A DNA stretch of 64,000 nucleotides, taken from NCBI GenBank assembly GCA_964388955.1, contig CAYMCO010000013.1, positions 1 to 64,000 on the forward strand, in the 5' to 3' direction. Under the pieces are notes generated by a model. It did no database searches and was not told the DNA's origin. It saw only the letters and a list, made by a program, of their open reading frames with translations. The translations under genes and the position numbers were made by a program. The DNA comes from CAYMCO01 sp964388955. GTDB taxonomy: Bacteria; Chloroflexota; Anaerolineae; Anaerolineales; E44-bin32. Each line of letters starts with the position of its first letter. The first letter of the stretch is position 1. This document shows, piece after piece, positions 63,595-64,000 of the stretch.

Positions 63595-64000
63595 CTAGGG
63601 TTTGGGCAAGGGGGCAATGTAGGTATAGTTCAAGCCGAAGATCACGTCCTTGATCGCAGCAAAGTCGAAGACCTTGTGCCCATTTATGAGCAGGGGCTGG
63701 TTGCCATCCATCTTCAAAAAGGACGGGTTGTCGTCAGGCGAGAAGTAGAGGTACCAGCGATCTGTTAGGCTTTGTGTGATGCCATCCTGACTGCTCTTGA
63801 GCGCGCCGAGGTAGTGGGGCTTCAGCGCCGCATAGTCGGATGAATTGGCGGCGGGGGTATCAAGTTCCTTGAGACTCGCCGGCACCAGATCGGCCTCCTG
63901 CCAGTTCACATTTTGACTCTGGAGCCAGCTCTTGGATGCGATTCGCACCTTCAAGCTGGTCAGTTCATCGTTCTTCGAGCGGATATAGAGGCCGACGTTC
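63595..64000 (-). CDS. C-terminus of a toxin-locus protein, cut by window end
   Basis: The C-terminal 134 residues of a leftward gene that continues past 64000 (the visible part runs NVGLYIRSKNDELTSLKVRI to VIFGLNYTYIAPLPKP). Only 11 bp separate its stop from the TcB-TcC start, so they are co-transcribed. In Tc loci this place is commonly taken by the TcA pore subunit or another component, but the visible tail is not enough to identify it. Confidence 0.6.
   Translation of the reverse strand, partial: NVGLYIRSKNDELTSLKVRIASKSWLQSQNVNWQEADLVPASLKELDTPAANSSDYAALKPHYLGALKSSQDGITQSLTDRWYLYFSPDDNPSFLKMDGNQPLLINGHKVFDFAAIKDVIFGLNYTYIAPLPKP

Overview
The window reads as a chromosomal segment of a free-living heterotrophic bacterium. 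The base composition is fairly GC-rich. Lipoprotein receptors carry long Thr/Pro/Glu linkers after the lipobox cysteine, and there is a PTPTP-linked phosphodiester-glycosidase-like protein, an AOR-family oxidoreductase and many ABC receptors. Together these suggest Chloroflexota (Anaerolineae-like), but that is an inference from gene style; no rRNA or intact tRNA gene was seen.

Layout. (1) 1-1.3 kb: scar of a transposase fused to a broken alpha/beta-hydrolase. (2) 1.4-9.0 kb, plus strand: a carbohydrate operon with a DeoR regulator, three-gene sugar ABC importer, BtpA/SgcQ-like protein, FGGY kinase and URO-D-like protein. (3) 9.5-16.2 kb: a LacI regulator with a promoter-operator, a frameshifted agmatinase-family pseudogene, a class III aminotransferase, an SDR dehydrogenase, and a run of decayed genes (two GSA-type aminotransferase remnants, an IS21 transposase remnant, a truncated Asp/Glu racemase and an amidinotransferase scrap). 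(4) 16.2-30.8 kb: a second LacI regulator with two operators, an intact GSA-type aminotransferase, three glycine-amidinotransferase-like enzymes, a polar amino acid ABC importer, an MmgE/PrpD protein and an intact agmatinase-family ureohydrolase. (5) 31.5-38.8 kb, minus strand: a putative ATC-hydrolase-like protein and four tandem M24 (creatinase/aminopeptidase fold) paralogs with altered metal sites. (6) 39-47.5 kb: two copies of a 252-bp MITE-like repeat, an M20 amidohydrolase, an orphan peptide-type receptor, and an AOR-amidase pair. (7) 48.2-53.9 kb: a NarL-type two-component system followed by an ABC-2 exporter. (8) 54.2-64 kb, minus strand: a NAGPA-like lipoprotein and a Tc/RHS locus encoding a fused TcB-TcC protein of 2415 residues with a JAMM-like C-terminal domain.

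How it may work together. Regions 3-5 look like an accessory island for guanidino, amidino and amide nitrogen compounds: uptake by the polar amino acid ABC system, amidino transfer by AGAT-like enzymes, urea release by the ureohydrolase, pyridoxal-phosphate transamination, and C-N bond hydrolysis by the M24, M20 and amidase proteins. The substrates cannot be read from sequence. The island has grown by duplication and lost copies by decay: a racemase / GSA-aminotransferase / amidinotransferase array lies decayed and inverted opposite an intact aminotransferase-amidinotransferase pair, with LacI-type operators between them. This island is the best candidate here for an undescribed system.
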